Shown: positions 53,810 through 63,623 of the stretch, one piece after another
How positions within the stretch are numbered: position 1 is the first letter of the stretch
Layout of the letters: every line of letters starts with the position of its first letter
DNA from: Arminella tubonensis
GTDB lineage: Bacteria; Pseudomonadota; Alphaproteobacteria; Rhizobiales; Rhizobiaceae
Length of the DNA: 64,000 nucleotides
Reading direction: 5' to 3'
Assembly (NCBI RefSeq): GCF_003240585.1
Contig: NZ_PCDP01000013.1
Coordinates: forward strand, 1 to 64,000
Translations under genes and position numbers: made by a program
The notes under the pieces: model-generated
Told to the model about the DNA's origin: nothing
What the model saw: the letters and a program-made list of their open reading frames with translations, nothing else
The model's database searches: none

Positions 53810-55057
53810 TCAGTACGAAATCCGCCCGTCCTTGATCGGCGCACCGTCGGAGGAGAGCTCCTCCTTCAGGATGTCTCGCGCCTCCGGGCTGATGACGGCA
53901 ACTGGCGCCGCGACGGCAAAACGCGCGGCCGAGCCGGCGAAATTCGCCGCAATCACCCCAACCTGGTCCGCGACGCTTTCCTTGCCACCATCCATGCTCT
54001 GCCCGGCCAGCCGCCGCCCGAGCAGGCGCACCATATCGGGGCTGTCGGCGAAGGCGTTGTGACCGAGCGCGTCGTTGGTGGCGACGGCGCTGGTGTCGAT
54101 GACGGAAACGCCGAGTTCGTCGAGAAGGGGCGCGTAGGGTCTGAGGTCCGATCCGCCGAGGCGGTTGACGCCGCCCGACAGCCAGCCGGAGACCTCCAGC
54201 GCCTTGTCGCGTGTCGACGTCAGGATCGTAAAGTGCGGCCGCTTCGGCCCCATCTCGGTGAACTGGCGACGGAACACGTCGATGTCGATGTCCGGCGATG
54301 CCAGAATGACGTTCTTGACCTTTGCCGGGATCGATTTTTCGCGCATGGCGACGCCGCGCAGGGCTTCGGCCGCGAGCCAACCGCCCATGGAGTGGGCCAG
54401 GATCGTGATATCGGAGACGTCGGGACTTTTCGCAGCCTGGAGGATCAGATCCTCCAGCGCACGGCGCGAATAGTTGGCGCTTTCCTTGTCATAGAGGTAG
54501 TCGAAGACACGTCCCCTCGAGGGCCAGGTGAAGAGGATAGGCGCGGCGTCTGTGCCCGAGTCATGGACGATCTGCGCGAAGCGGAAGACAGCGTCGGCAT
54601 AGGTGTTGTTGAATCCATGGACGAAGATGATGACCTGATGCTTGGTGTTCCGGTTCTTTCGGTACCAGCTCAGGGCCTTGTCTTCGGTCTCCACCTTGGC
54701 GACCTGCGTGACTGCAAACTCCTTTTCCGGGTTGGGCGGCATGCGCGACGGCCACTGCACCTCGCCGATCTTGCGGTTCCGGTCGGGCGGAATGGACACG
54801 TCGACGCTGTTAAGCGAGATCGCCGTTCCGCGGTCGCCGGAATAGAGCTTGCCGGGATCCTCCGACGGTTTGCGGGTCGTGGCGACCAACATGGTGACCC
54901 GGCTTGTGCCGGTCGGGGCGACGGCAAGGGGCCGAAGGACGTCCTGCGCCCGGTTGGCGCAGCCCGATGTGATAAGAGACAGGGCGACAAGGACGGGCAC
55001 GATCTTGAGGCCAAACCCCTGGGCAACGTGCCCAGAAAGAAAGAGCGACCTTGCCAT
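53810..55057 (-). CDS. Alpha/beta-hydrolase lipoprotein (DUF900 family)
   Basis: A 415-residue protein. A hydrophobic segment ends in LITSGC (about residues 29-34), a probable lipobox. The hydrolase domain has VIIFVHGFNNTYADAVFR, the nucleophile elbow ILAHSMGGWLA, and a later Asp in LASPDIDIDVF; the pattern fits the DUF900 alpha/beta hydrolases. A role with the RND pump is not known. It lies one base after the permease stop, in the same operon. Confidence 0.88.
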   Translation of the reverse strand: MARSLFLSGHVAQGFGLKIVPVLVALSLITSGCANRAQDVLRPLAVAPTGTSRVTMLVATTRKPSEDPGKLYSGDRGTAISLNSVDVSIPPDRNRKIGEVQWPSRMPPNPEKEFAVTQVAKVETEDKALSWYRKNRNTKHQVIIFVHGFNNTYADAVFRFAQIVHDSGTDAAPILFTWPSRGRVFDYLYDKESANYSRRALEDLILQAAKSPDVSDITILAHSMGGWLAAEALRGVAMREKSIPAKVKNVILASPDIDIDVFRRQFTEMGPKRPHFTILTSTRDKALEVSGWLSGGVNRLGGSDLRPYAPLLDELGVSVIDTSAVATNDALGHNAFADSPDMVRLLGRRLAGQSMDGGKESVADQVGVIAANFAGSAARFAVAAPVAVISPEARDILKEELSSDGAPIKDGRISY

Positions 55058-55058
55058 C

Positions 55059-58000
55059 TCAGTGCTGCTCGACTTCGCGAGGAATCCGGAACCAGGCGAC
55101 GTAGAGCGCCGGCAGGAAGAGAAGCGTCAGCGCCGTGCCGACGACGATCCCACCCATCATCGCATAGGCCATGGGACCCCAGAATATCTCGCGCGAGATC
55201 GGGATCAGGGCCAGGGTTGCGGCCGCGGCGGTGAGCATGATCGGTCGCATGCGGTGCTCGGTCGCCTCCACCACCGCCTTCCATGGCGACATTCCCTCCG
55301 CACGCAGCTCCTCGATCTGGACGATCAGGATCACCGAGTTGCGGATGAGGATTCCGACCAGCGCGAGCACGCCCAGAAGTGCGACGAAGCCAAGCGGCGA
55401 GTTGCTGGCGAGAAGCGCCACGACAACGCCGATAAGGGCCAGCGGCGCTACCGAGAAGACCAGGAGAAGCCGGTGGAAGCTCTGAAGCTGGATCATCAGC
55501 AGCGTCGCCATGATGACGAACATGGCCGGCGCCACCTTGGCGATCGGACCCTGCGACTTGGCGCTTTCCTCGACCGCGCCGCCGACCTTGACCGAATAGC
55601 CGACCGGCATCGTCTTCTCGAAAGCCGCGACCTTGTCGGAGAGCGCCTTTACGACGGTGGCTGGCTGCGTCGCATCGCCGATCCCGGCCTTGATCGTGAT
55701 GGTCGGAACCCTGTCGCGCCGCCAGATGGTCGGCTGCTCGAGCTCGTAGTGGAAGGTCGCGACCGATGACAGCGGGACAGACTGGCCGCTGCTGCTCTGC
55801 AGTTGCAGGTCGAGCAGGGTGTCGATCGAGCCGCGCTCCTTTTCAGCGGCACGGCCGACGACGTCGACGAGATAGATGTCGTCCCGGACCTGCGTTACCG
55901 CATTCCCCTGTACGACCGTGTTGAGCGCCGTCGCGATGTCCTCAGACGACACCCCGAGCTGTCGGGCCTTGTCCTGCAGCACGTCAATCTTCACGACGCG
56001 GGCGGGCTCGTTCCAGTCGAAAGCAAGGTTCCGGAGCGAAGGATAGGTGCCGACGATCGAACCCAGCTTCTGCGCCAGGTCGCGCACCGTCTGCAGATTT
56101 TCGCCGGACACGCGGTACTGGACCGGCTTGCCAACCGGAGGTCCGATGTCCAGAAGCTTCACGTAGGCGTCCGTCCCCGGAAAGGTCTTCCGCAGGTAGG
56201 CTTCCATCTGCAGCTTCAGCTTGTCGCGAACGTCGAGATCCTTGGTGACGATGACCGTCTGGCCGAAGGAGGCGACTGCCGGCTGCACGTCGAAGGATAG
56301 TACGAAGCGCGGCGCGCCCCTGCCGACATATGTCGACCAATGTTCGACGCCTTGGTTGCCGGTCAGCATCTCACGCTCGAACTGGGCCATCTGGCGGCTC
56401 GTCTCAGTGATCGAACTGTTCTGCGGCAGGTTCCAGTCGACGATCAGTTCCGGGCGGTCGGAGCTCGGGAAGAACTGCTGCTGCACCATCGACAGGCCGA
56501 CGACCGATCCGGCAAAGAGCAGGACGGTCGCGACGATGGTCATCCAGCGCCAGCGCAGGCAGAACCGTAGCAGGCTCGAAAAGGCCTTGGCAAACCGTCC
56601 CTTGTGCTCGGCGTGCTTCTTGATGGTCTTCGGCAGAATGGTCACGCCGATCAGCGGCGTGAACACCACCGCGACCACCCACGAAACGACGAGCGAAACC
56701 GCAATGACGACAAACAGCGTGAAGGTGAACTCGCCGGCGTTGCTCTTGTTGAACGCGACCGGGATGAAGCCTGCGACCGTGACGAGCGTGCCCGTCAGCA
56801 TCGGCATTGCCGTGGATGTGAAGACGTAGGTAGCGGCTTTCCTGAGAGTGTCGCCCGCTTCCAGCCGTGCGACCATCATCTCGACGGCGATCATGGCGTC
56901 GTCGACGAGAAGGCCAAGCGCGATGATCAGGGCTCCGAGCGAGATGCGTTGCAGCGAGATGCCCGTATAGAGCATGACCAGGAAAGTGATGGCGAGAACC
57001 AGCGGGATCGCGATCGCCACCACCAGGCCAGCCCTCATCCCGAGGCTGATGAAGCTGATCGCAAGAACGATCGCGACCGCCTCGAACAGGGCCTTTGTGA
57101 AGCCGCCGACCGCCTCGTCCACCACTTTCGGCTGGTCGGAGACCTGTTCGACGGAGACGCCGACCGGAAGGTTTTGAACGATTGCCGCCATTGTCTTGTC
57201 GAGCGTCTCGCCGAAGGCAAGCAGATTGCCGCCGGTCTTCATGCCGATGGCGAGCCCGATGGCTGGCTTGCCGTTGAAGCGGAACAGCGACGTTGGCGGG
57301 TCGATGTAGCCGCGGGTGATCGTGGCGACGTCCGTTAGCGGAAAGAAGCGATCGTTGACCCTGAGATTGATCCCACGCAAGGTCTCTTCGGAGATGAACC
57401 GCCCGCCAACCCGCAAGGCGACCCTCTCGGGTCCGGTTTCGACAAAACCGGACTGCGTGACGGCGTTTTGCGCCTGCAGCGTGGCGATAATGGCGGAGCG
57501 GTCGATGCCAAGGGCGGCGATCTTGCGGGTGGAGAATTCGAGGTAGATCACCTCGTCCTGCGCACCGACGATGTCGACCTTGCCGACGTCGGGGATCTTC
57601 AGGATCTGCGTCCGGGCGTTCTCGGCGAAGTCGCGCAGCTCCCTCTGGCTAAGTCCGCTGTCGCCCGTGAAGGCAAAGATGTTGCCGTAGACGTCACCAA
57701 ACTGGTCGTCGAAGAAGGGACCGACCACGCCTTGGGGGAATTCGTGGCTGATATCGTCGATCAGGTTGCGGACCCGCGACCAGGTCGGCTTCACCTCCCG
57801 AGCGCTCGTCTCCGGCAGCAGGTCGACGAAGACGGTCGTCTGACCGGCGATGGTGATGCTGCGCGTATGTTCGAGGTTGTCGAGTTCCTGCAGCTTCTTT
57901 TCGATGCGGTCGGTGACCTGCTGCGTCACCTCCTGGGCAGAGGCGCCGGGCCATTGCGCCTGGATCACCATCGTCTTGATCGTGAAGGAGGGATCCTCCT

Positions 58001-58112
58001 CGCGGCCGAGGCCGAGATAGGCAAAGGCGCCCGCCACCGCGAACATGATCATGAAATACCAGACGAGAGAACGATGCTCGAGCGCCCAGTCCGAAAGGTT
58101 GAATTTGTTCAC
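55059..58112 (-). CDS. RND efflux permease (TriC-like)
   Basis: A 1017-residue inner-membrane RND transporter with twelve membrane segments. The start MNKFNLSDWALEHRSLVWYF and LGREEDPSFTIKTMVIQAQWPG resemble TriC/related HAE1 proteins; the proton-relay Asp pair is in GLLVDDAMIAVEMM near residues 403-404. It expels hydrophobic compounds together with adaptors and an outer-membrane channel not seen here. ATG 58112 overlaps the stop of adaptor 2 by four bases. Confidence 0.94.
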   Translation of the reverse strand: MNKFNLSDWALEHRSLVWYFMIMFAVAGAFAYLGLGREEDPSFTIKTMVIQAQWPGASAQEVTQQVTDRIEKKLQELDNLEHTRSITIAGQTTVFVDLLPETSAREVKPTWSRVRNLIDDISHEFPQGVVGPFFDDQFGDVYGNIFAFTGDSGLSQRELRDFAENARTQILKIPDVGKVDIVGAQDEVIYLEFSTRKIAALGIDRSAIIATLQAQNAVTQSGFVETGPERVALRVGGRFISEETLRGINLRVNDRFFPLTDVATITRGYIDPPTSLFRFNGKPAIGLAIGMKTGGNLLAFGETLDKTMAAIVQNLPVGVSVEQVSDQPKVVDEAVGGFTKALFEAVAIVLAISFISLGMRAGLVVAIAIPLVLAITFLVMLYTGISLQRISLGALIIALGLLVDDAMIAVEMMVARLEAGDTLRKAATYVFTSTAMPMLTGTLVTVAGFIPVAFNKSNAGEFTFTLFVVIAVSLVVSWVVAVVFTPLIGVTILPKTIKKHAEHKGRFAKAFSSLLRFCLRWRWMTIVATVLLFAGSVVGLSMVQQQFFPSSDRPELIVDWNLPQNSSITETSRQMAQFEREMLTGNQGVEHWSTYVGRGAPRFVLSFDVQPAVASFGQTVIVTKDLDVRDKLKLQMEAYLRKTFPGTDAYVKLLDIGPPVGKPVQYRVSGENLQTVRDLAQKLGSIVGTYPSLRNLAFDWNEPARVVKIDVLQDKARQLGVSSEDIATALNTVVQGNAVTQVRDDIYLVDVVGRAAEKERGSIDTLLDLQLQSSSGQSVPLSSVATFHYELEQPTIWRRDRVPTITIKAGIGDATQPATVVKALSDKVAAFEKTMPVGYSVKVGGAVEESAKSQGPIAKVAPAMFVIMATLLMIQLQSFHRLLLVFSVAPLALIGVVVALLASNSPLGFVALLGVLALVGILIRNSVILIVQIEELRAEGMSPWKAVVEATEHRMRPIMLTAAAATLALIPISREIFWGPMAYAMMGGIVVGTALTLLFLPALYVAWFRIPREVEQH

Positions 58113-59206
58113 GGGCGTGGCTCCTGTCCGAGTTTCACTTTCTGTCCATCAACGAGCTCATTGACCCCGGCGATGACGACCTCCTCCCCTTGCCGCAGGC
58201 CCGATTGAACCAGGACGGAACGGGGGGCGGACGCCGGGCCGTCGAGTTCAACGACCCTCAGGGCGACCTGGGCTGTCGCGCGATCCACCACCCAGACCTG
58301 GCTGGCGCCGCCTTGATGACGGATGGCGGAGAGCGGCAGCGTAATCGCCTGCTTTTTGTCTTCGGCAAGCGGCGTGGCAGTGACCACGGCGCCGAGGCGG
58401 AAGATGTCCGGCGCCTGATCGATCCCGATCTTTAGCCGGTAGGTGCGCGTATTGGGATCGGCCTGAGGCGCGATCTCGCGGACGACGCCGGTGGCTTCAA
58501 TCCTGCTGTCGAGCTGGAGGGCGACATCGAAGCGGTCGTCCAGGCGAATGCGACTGAACTGCGCCTCCGGAACGTCGACGACGACGTCGCGCTGTTCGAG
58601 GCGCGCCAGTTTCAAGACCGGCTGGCCGGCCGAAACGGTCTGGCCCATTTCCGCGGACGTGGCCGTGACGACGCCATCGAACTCGGCCCTCAGCTCGGAG
58701 TAGCCAAGTTGCTCATTCGCCTTGGCAAGGCTCGCCGTCGCTTTGGCGGCATTGGCGGCAGCCGACTTCAGCTGCTGTTCGGCAACATCGTGATCGGAAA
58801 CACTAGCTGCGTTGCTCTCCATAAGCTTTCGCTTGCGGATTTCGGTCGTGGCCGCGTTCTCCAACTGCGCCTGGGCGTTGCGCAGATCGGCCTCCGCGCT
58901 CCTGACAGCGAGTTGCAGGGTCAGTGGATCGATCTCGGCAAGGACATCGCCCTTGTGGACCAGGTCGCCGACATCGACCTTGCGAGACACCATGCGTCCA
59001 AGCGTCCGGAATGCCAGGTCGGTCTCGATGCGGGCCCGCACGACGCCGGGCGAGCCTACAGCCTTGTTCCGTTCGGCCGCGGCGATGACGACTTTGACCG
59101 GACGGGGGCTCGCCTGCTCTCCTGCGGCCGAATTCTGATCGCAGCCTGCAAGAAGCGACACGGAGAGAAGAAGTGGGAGAGCGGTAGATATGCGGTTGAG
59201 GGTCAT
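58109..59206 (-). CDS. RND periplasmic adaptor 2
   Basis: A 365-residue membrane-fusion protein. The lipobox LLAGC is near residues 18-22, then the barrel-sandwich start GDLVHKGDVLAEIDPL, a long coiled coil (residues 85-150), and the C-terminal barrel. It links pump and outer-membrane channel. One base separates it from adaptor 1. Two different adaptors per pump is the arrangement of the P. aeruginosa TriABC system. Confidence 0.93.
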   Translation of the reverse strand: MTLNRISTALPLLLSVSLLAGCDQNSAAGEQASPRPVKVVIAAAERNKAVGSPGVVRARIETDLAFRTLGRMVSRKVDVGDLVHKGDVLAEIDPLTLQLAVRSAEADLRNAQAQLENAATTEIRKRKLMESNAASVSDHDVAEQQLKSAAANAAKATASLAKANEQLGYSELRAEFDGVVTATSAEMGQTVSAGQPVLKLARLEQRDVVVDVPEAQFSRIRLDDRFDVALQLDSRIEATGVVREIAPQADPNTRTYRLKIGIDQAPDIFRLGAVVTATPLAEDKKQAITLPLSAIRHQGGASQVWVVDRATAQVALRVVELDGPASAPRSVLVQSGLRQGEEVVIAGVNELVDGQKVKLGQEPRP

Positions 59207-59207
59207 C

Positions 59208-60272
59208 TCATTTGCCTTCCCAGGCGATTGCCTGGCCTTCCTTGAGGAATTTTCCGCCTTCGGTGACGATCAGGTCGTGCGGAGCGACGCCGCCGGTGAC
59301 GACGAAATCGCTCTGACGGTAGCGGCCGACCGAAATCTTCCGGAGCGAAACAGATTGGTTTTGAGTGTTGACGAGCCACACGGCGGGGTCGCCCCCGGCT
59401 GACGCGATCGCGGTATAGGGCAGCACGATCCCGTCGCGCGGCGAGGCGCGCAGCTTGCCCACGACAGGCGTGCCGAGCGGCCATTGCGCCACCTCCTGGA
59501 GCCCCACCTTGATCCGGATCGTGCCCGCCTTCGCGTCGATGACGGGCGAGACCTCGCGTATGCTGGCATGGATGTCGCGCGAGGGGTTTGAGACCGGAGC
59601 GACCTCGACGTCGTTCAACGGCTGGCCATCCAGAAAGAATGCCTCGAAGACGTCGAACACGGCATCTCGCGGGCCGTCGTGGGCGAGCGTGAAGGCCGAC
59701 TGCGCTGCCGACACCACCTGCCCGGCTTCAATGCTGCGCGCCGTGATGATGCCGTCCGCGGCGGCCTTCAACTCGGTGTAGGACAGAGCGTCCTTGGCCG
59801 TCGCGAGCGCCGCCTCGGCCGCCTCGAGCGAGGCTTGCGCACTCAAAAGCTCCTTTTGCGCATCGTCAAAGATCGCCCGCGGAGCTGCCTGCGACTGCAG
59901 GAGCGACTTCGCTCGCTCGAAAGCCAGCGTCTTCTGCGCAAGGATGGCCTGCGCCGACTCCAGCGCGGCGCGGGCGACGCTGACATCGGCCTGTTGCTCC
60001 GTGTCGTTAAGCCGTGCCAGCACGTCGCCGGCTCGGACATGCGATCCGACGTCGACCTTTCTCTCGAGAACCCGGCCGCTGACGCGAAAGGAGAGTTCGG
60101 TCTGGACCCGCGCCTTCACCTCGCCGGTGATTTCCGCTCCCGGTTGATACTGAGCCTCGGCAGCCGCGACGACGCGGACCTGCTGCGGCGGTGGGGCCAC
60201 TTCGGCTTTCTGTTCGCAGGCAGCCAGCACTGCGCAGGCGAGACCAATTCCCAGCAATCGAAAGGACTGCAT
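59208..60272 (-). CDS. RND periplasmic adaptor 1
   Basis: A 354-residue membrane-fusion lipoprotein (lipobox VLAAC near residues 15-19). VGSHVRAGDVLARLNDTEQQ, an alpha hairpin (residues 90-170), and SIEAGQVVSAAQ follow the family order. ATG 60272 starts the signal peptide; the longer frame is not used. First gene of the efflux operon, divergent from the broken TetR. Confidence 0.93.
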   Translation of the reverse strand: MQSFRLLGIGLACAVLAACEQKAEVAPPPQQVRVVAAAEAQYQPGAEITGEVKARVQTELSFRVSGRVLERKVDVGSHVRAGDVLARLNDTEQQADVSVARAALESAQAILAQKTLAFERAKSLLQSQAAPRAIFDDAQKELLSAQASLEAAEAALATAKDALSYTELKAAADGIITARSIEAGQVVSAAQSAFTLAHDGPRDAVFDVFEAFFLDGQPLNDVEVAPVSNPSRDIHASIREVSPVIDAKAGTIRIKVGLQEVAQWPLGTPVVGKLRASPRDGIVLPYTAIASAGGDPAVWLVNTQNQSVSLRKISVGRYRQSDFVVTGGVAPHDLIVTEGGKFLKEGQAIAWEGK

Positions 60273-60439
60273 CTTTGCTCCGGTACGGTTTGCGACCAAA
60301 AGAGAGCGAGCAATCTTCGTTGCGCTCTTCAGTCCGCGATTACGGGCTATCGCCCCAAGTTGACAGCGACCACTTAATGCCTGGAGTGGACGTTGTCAAC
60401 ATTGTTCGGAGAAAAAGTTGACCGGCGCAATATCGAAAC

Positions 60440-60909
60440 GTGGCCGACCACCGAGCCACTTCCACCGAGCAGCGCCCCTGCCGCCACGGCGACCTGCACA
60501 CGGCGATCGTGGAGGCTGCACTGTCCACAGCGAGTGACAAGCACAAAGTTTCCGCTCGCGAGCTCGCCCGTCGGGCGGGCGTCAGTCATAACGCCCCGTA
60601 CAAACACTTTTCCGACAAGCGTGAATTGCTCGCGGTCGTCTCGGCGGTTGGCTTCGAACTGCGGGGGAATGGCCGAAGCAACCCTAGAGCGCGGCTTACA
60701 AAATCAAAGCGCTACTGGTGGCCGCGATAAGCGACGGCGCTCAAGGCGTTTCGTTCCAAACACCGGTAAGATCGATGGTGCCATCCTGATTTTCTGGTCG
60801 CTAATGCATGGCATTACTTTGTCGCTGGTTGATCGGTCGTTCCCGCGACAAGATGGCGAATCTGACCGAGAGCGGCTTGCATGACATGCTCGACGGACTG
60901 GCAAAATAG
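60440..60909 (+). pseudogene. TetR-family regulator, broken
   Basis: The N-terminal HTH is intact (VSARELARRAGVSHNAPYKHFSDKRELL), but after about 75 residues the frame breaks. The ligand-domain pieces MAEATLERGL, KSALLVAAISDGAQ, ILIFWSLMHGITLSLVDR and HDMLDGLAK appear in different plus frames up to TAG 60907. At least three frameshifts are needed. It stood divergent from adaptor 1 and was probably the original local repressor of the pump. Confidence 0.85.
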
Positions 60910-61140
60910 CATCCCTGCGTTACCAGCAGGCGTGTGGGTAGGTCCTCCGCGTGCCGAGTAGGACGTCTCAAAACTTGCGACGAGCGACCTGTGGGCATTT
61001 TAACAAAAAGCTTCCATGGGGCTGATGTTTTGCTGGCAATCGAACGGGTGATTTCCCGCAATCAATATCGCCCAGGATTGGGGTGCAGCGCTCGCAGAAC
61101 GGCTCCCCTGCAGAGGTTGGGAATATCGAACCGACATGGC

Positions 61141-61365
61141 CTAAGCCGCTGTCATCACCTCTCCGACCTGGATATAGGACGACCTGGCCTTCGCAGCCTT
61201 CTCCCTCAGAGCAGCCAGCTCTTCGAAAAGCAGTTCCACGGCGATCTTCTGGACGGCTGCCTTCAGCCGATCCTCGACTTCGAAACTGTCGAGCATGTAA
61301 CTGGTTATTGCGTCTTTCATCAGTTCTTCGATGGCAGGATCATTCTGCTCCAGCGTGTCACTCAT
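61141..61365 (-). CDS. Hypothetical helical protein, 74 residues
   Basis: An acidic, strongly helical small protein (MSDTLEQNDPAIEELMKDAI, LKAAVQKIAVELLFEELAALREKA), suited to a coiled coil. No domain recognised. AAGGA seven bases before ATG 61365 supports this start over the ATG nine bases upstream. Confidence 0.6.
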   Translation of the reverse strand: MSDTLEQNDPAIEELMKDAITSYMLDSFEVEDRLKAAVQKIAVELLFEELAALREKAAKARSSYIQVGEVMTAA

Positions 61366-61924
61366 ACCGTGCATCCTTTGTTGCGCGCATTTTCCTTCGG
61401 CTGCACCTTTGAGGCTAGTCCCAAGCGCTATTTCGGTCCATAATACTCAGGGAAGACTTTCTGAATTCTAGGCATGTGCATTTCATCCTTTGGTTTACCC
61501 CACTCCACCAAGGTCGGAGTATATCGGGCTAGAACCTGCTCGGCTGATTGCTTCTCCGCACGACGCAGGAGAGACCGTTCAGGACCCCGTCAGCAGGCTA
61601 GATCCGCAAATTGCGAATGGTTGTTCGAGACCGTTTTTTAGACGACGAAGGCGCAAGACTTGGCCACCTGTCGGTCGACAATCGAGGCGCATGGCGAGCG
61701 GGTTAAGGGCTGCTCTAAAGCCTCGGGTGTCGTCTTTCCCTTCACCCTATCTCAGAACAGAGACGACCCCTGCCCGGTTACCGGCCAAATGCGAACGGGT
61801 CCAGAATGGATCGTTGACAACCTCGCGTTGGCAGAATCCGTCGGACCGCCCCTTGAACAACATTTTCTGAAATACGAGAACGGGAGCGTTGCAACGCGCT
61901 TTTGCTTAGAAGAGGTCTGCGACC
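61366..61924. other. Intergenic stretch, nothing recognised
   Basis: Plus-strand frames 61490-61870 and 61660-62073 are open but have no domain or credible start. The second runs into the response-regulator gene on the other strand. Confidence 0.35.
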
Positions 61925-62320
61925 TCATGAACCGCTTTGGTCCTCGCTACCGAAAGCCAGCGCAGAACGGATGCAATCAAGCAAAACCTGTTCGCCAAAC
62001 GGCTTTGTCAGGCAGCCGACGATCTCGGCGCCCAACGCCGACGCCGGCGCATTCCTTTCCGGAAAGGCGGTGATCAGAACAGTCGGAATGCTCCTGCCCA
62101 GGGCGACGAGCCGGCGGTGCAGATCGAGCCCGCTCATTCCGGGCATATTGATGTCCGTCACGAGGCAGGCCGTGCGGCTAATATGAGGAAAACTCAAGAA
62201 ATCATCCGCGGATGAGAAGGTCTCGGCGTCAAATCCCATCGACCTCATGAGTCCCTTGATAGCCTCCCGCATCGGCTCGTCGTCGTCGACGATCGCAATC
62301 AGAGGTCTCTTGGTTGGCAC
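61925..62320 (-). CDS. Stand-alone response-regulator receiver
   Basis: A 131-residue CheY-like receiver domain: acidic pocket IAIVDDDEPMREA, phospho-acceptor Asp in CLVTDINMPGMSG, conserved Thr in VLITAF, and Lys in CLTKPFGE. It has no output domain. The FixJ-type alpha/beta details suggest a partner of a FixL-like kinase, but none is in the window. It may modulate the FixJ-family regulator at 62806 or a distant kinase. Confidence 0.92.
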   Translation of the reverse strand: MPTKRPLIAIVDDDEPMREAIKGLMRSMGFDAETFSSADDFLSFPHISRTACLVTDINMPGMSGLDLHRRLVALGRSIPTVLITAFPERNAPASALGAEIVGCLTKPFGEQVLLDCIRSALAFGSEDQSGS

Positions 62321-62805
62321 TGCCGCCTCCCGACTTCGCCGATCGGCGCCGTGCCGAATTAGCGTTGTGGCGCGCTTGACTGGGTCGATCTAGCATCTAA
62401 CGGCGACAAAGGCATCGCAAGCTATACGAGCGTATAGACTGTCTAAGACTTTCGGCAAGGAGCGGACCTCTCAAGAGCGCCCAGAGATAAGCAGTCGATG
62501 TAATTGAGATCTCGCGGCACGCGTCCCGTTGTGACGGGAGAGACCGGCCATGGGGCGCATCGGCACGCCATGGCAGACCGCAGGACGCGCAACCGCTCTC
62601 GTGGACCGCCCGCATTTAGCCTTGTGGGCGAGATCATTAGCGCGCATTCTGGTTTGCGAAAAGACACCGTTTCGGCAGCGAGGAAGGAGAGAGGAGGAGT
62701 GTTCTCATTGCGTCATTGGCACTCTTCTGATTGGGCTTCGCCCGCCGCTCATGCAGTGGGTGCGGATGCTGCACGTCCCAAAGCTTCGGTTGACCTTGGG
62801 GCGCG
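62321..62805. other. Intergenic stretch between response regulators
   Basis: A 485-base gap between divergent response-regulator genes. It should hold both promoters. No convincing ORF was seen. Confidence 0.35.
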
Positions 62806-63444
62806 ATGACGATGACCGAGACAACCGTCATTGTGATCGATGATGACCCGGAAATCCGCGAGGCGCTCGGCAGCCTGCTGCGTTCCGTCGGTTTTGGCGT
62901 GCGCCTCCTCGCTTCGGTGGGCGATTTCCTCAGGTCTGGACGACCCAACGGACCGACCTGTCTCGTGCTCGATGTCCGGCTTCCCGGACAGAGCGGTCTT
63001 GATTTTCAGCTCGAACTGTCGCGCGAAAACATTCGGCTGCCGATCGTCTTCATCACCGGGCACGGCGACATTCCCATGTCCGTCCAGGCGATGAAAGGGG
63101 GCGCGGTCGAGTTCCTGACAAAGCCGTTCCGAGACCAGGATTTGCTCGACGCCGTTCAAGTCGGCCTTGCGCGCGACCGCACGTGGCTTGAAAACGAACA
63201 GGCATTGGCGACGGTGCGCGCGCGTTTCGATAGCCTGACCCCGCGGGAGCGCGAGGTGATGGCTTTGGTGGTGACCGGACGGCTCAACAAGCAGATTGCC
63301 GGCGATCTCGGTGTGAGCGAGATTACCGTGAAGGTTCACCGCAGCCAGGTCATGCAGAAGATGGGTACCAGATCCCTGCCCGAGCTCGCGCGTATGGCTG
63401 ACAAGCTGATGCTCGCGCCGGGAAAGCCGCAAACGCACTCATAA
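62806..63444 (+). CDS. FixJ-family response regulator (receiver plus LuxR HTH)
   Basis: A 212-residue regulator. The receiver (residues 5-115) has VIDDDPEIREAL, phospho-acceptor in CLVLDVRLPGQSG, FITGHGD and LTKPFRDQ; the LuxR HTH (about 145-205) has LTPREREVMALVVTGRLNKQ and SEITVKVHRSQVMQKM. It is typical of FixJ/NodW-like two-component regulators. Tandem ATGs at 62806 and 62812 with a weak ribosome-binding site. Its histidine kinase is not in the window. Confidence 0.93.
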   Translation: MTMTETTVIVIDDDPEIREALGSLLRSVGFGVRLLASVGDFLRSGRPNGPTCLVLDVRLPGQSGLDFQLELSRENIRLPIVFITGHGDIPMSVQAMKGGAVEFLTKPFRDQDLLDAVQVGLARDRTWLENEQALATVRARFDSLTPREREVMALVVTGRLNKQIAGDLGVSEITVKVHRSQVMQKMGTRSLPELARMADKLMLAPGKPQTHS

Positions 63445-63591
63445 AGGTCTTGGCCGCGCGTATAGGTCACCCCATCCTCATTGGTAATCGATCCTTCCTG
63501 GTAGCCAATAGCCGCGCGGGAGCGCTCCTCTATGATGCGGGTTACATTCCTCCTCCCGCCAAGGCCGTATCGCCCCCGATCGGCCCGCCTT

Positions 63592-63623
63592 AAGCCTCCC
63601 AACCGCCGGGAGGCTTCTTTTTT
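63592..63623 (+). terminator. Rho-independent terminator
   Basis: AAGCCTCCC and GGGAGGCTT form a nine-base-pair GC-rich stem with a seven-base loop, followed at once by a T-tract (CTTTTTT). It lies 148 bases after the FixJ-like gene and directly after the end of an unidentified plus frame. Confidence 0.75.

Noticed and set aside
53507..55234. A 575-codon plus-strand ORF opposite the hydrolase gene
   Set aside because: It is the antisense shadow of the hydrolase and the 3' ends of the TetR and RND genes; Asp/Arg/Val-rich composition and no domain.
56604..57338. A 244-codon plus-strand ORF inside the RND permease gene
   Set aside because: Shadow frame of the pump gene with extreme Asp/Arg/His content.
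60392..60400. GTTGTCAAC near-palindrome as an operator of the broken TetR
   Set aside because: It is short and single; with the regulator destroyed and no second copy, the evidence is too weak.
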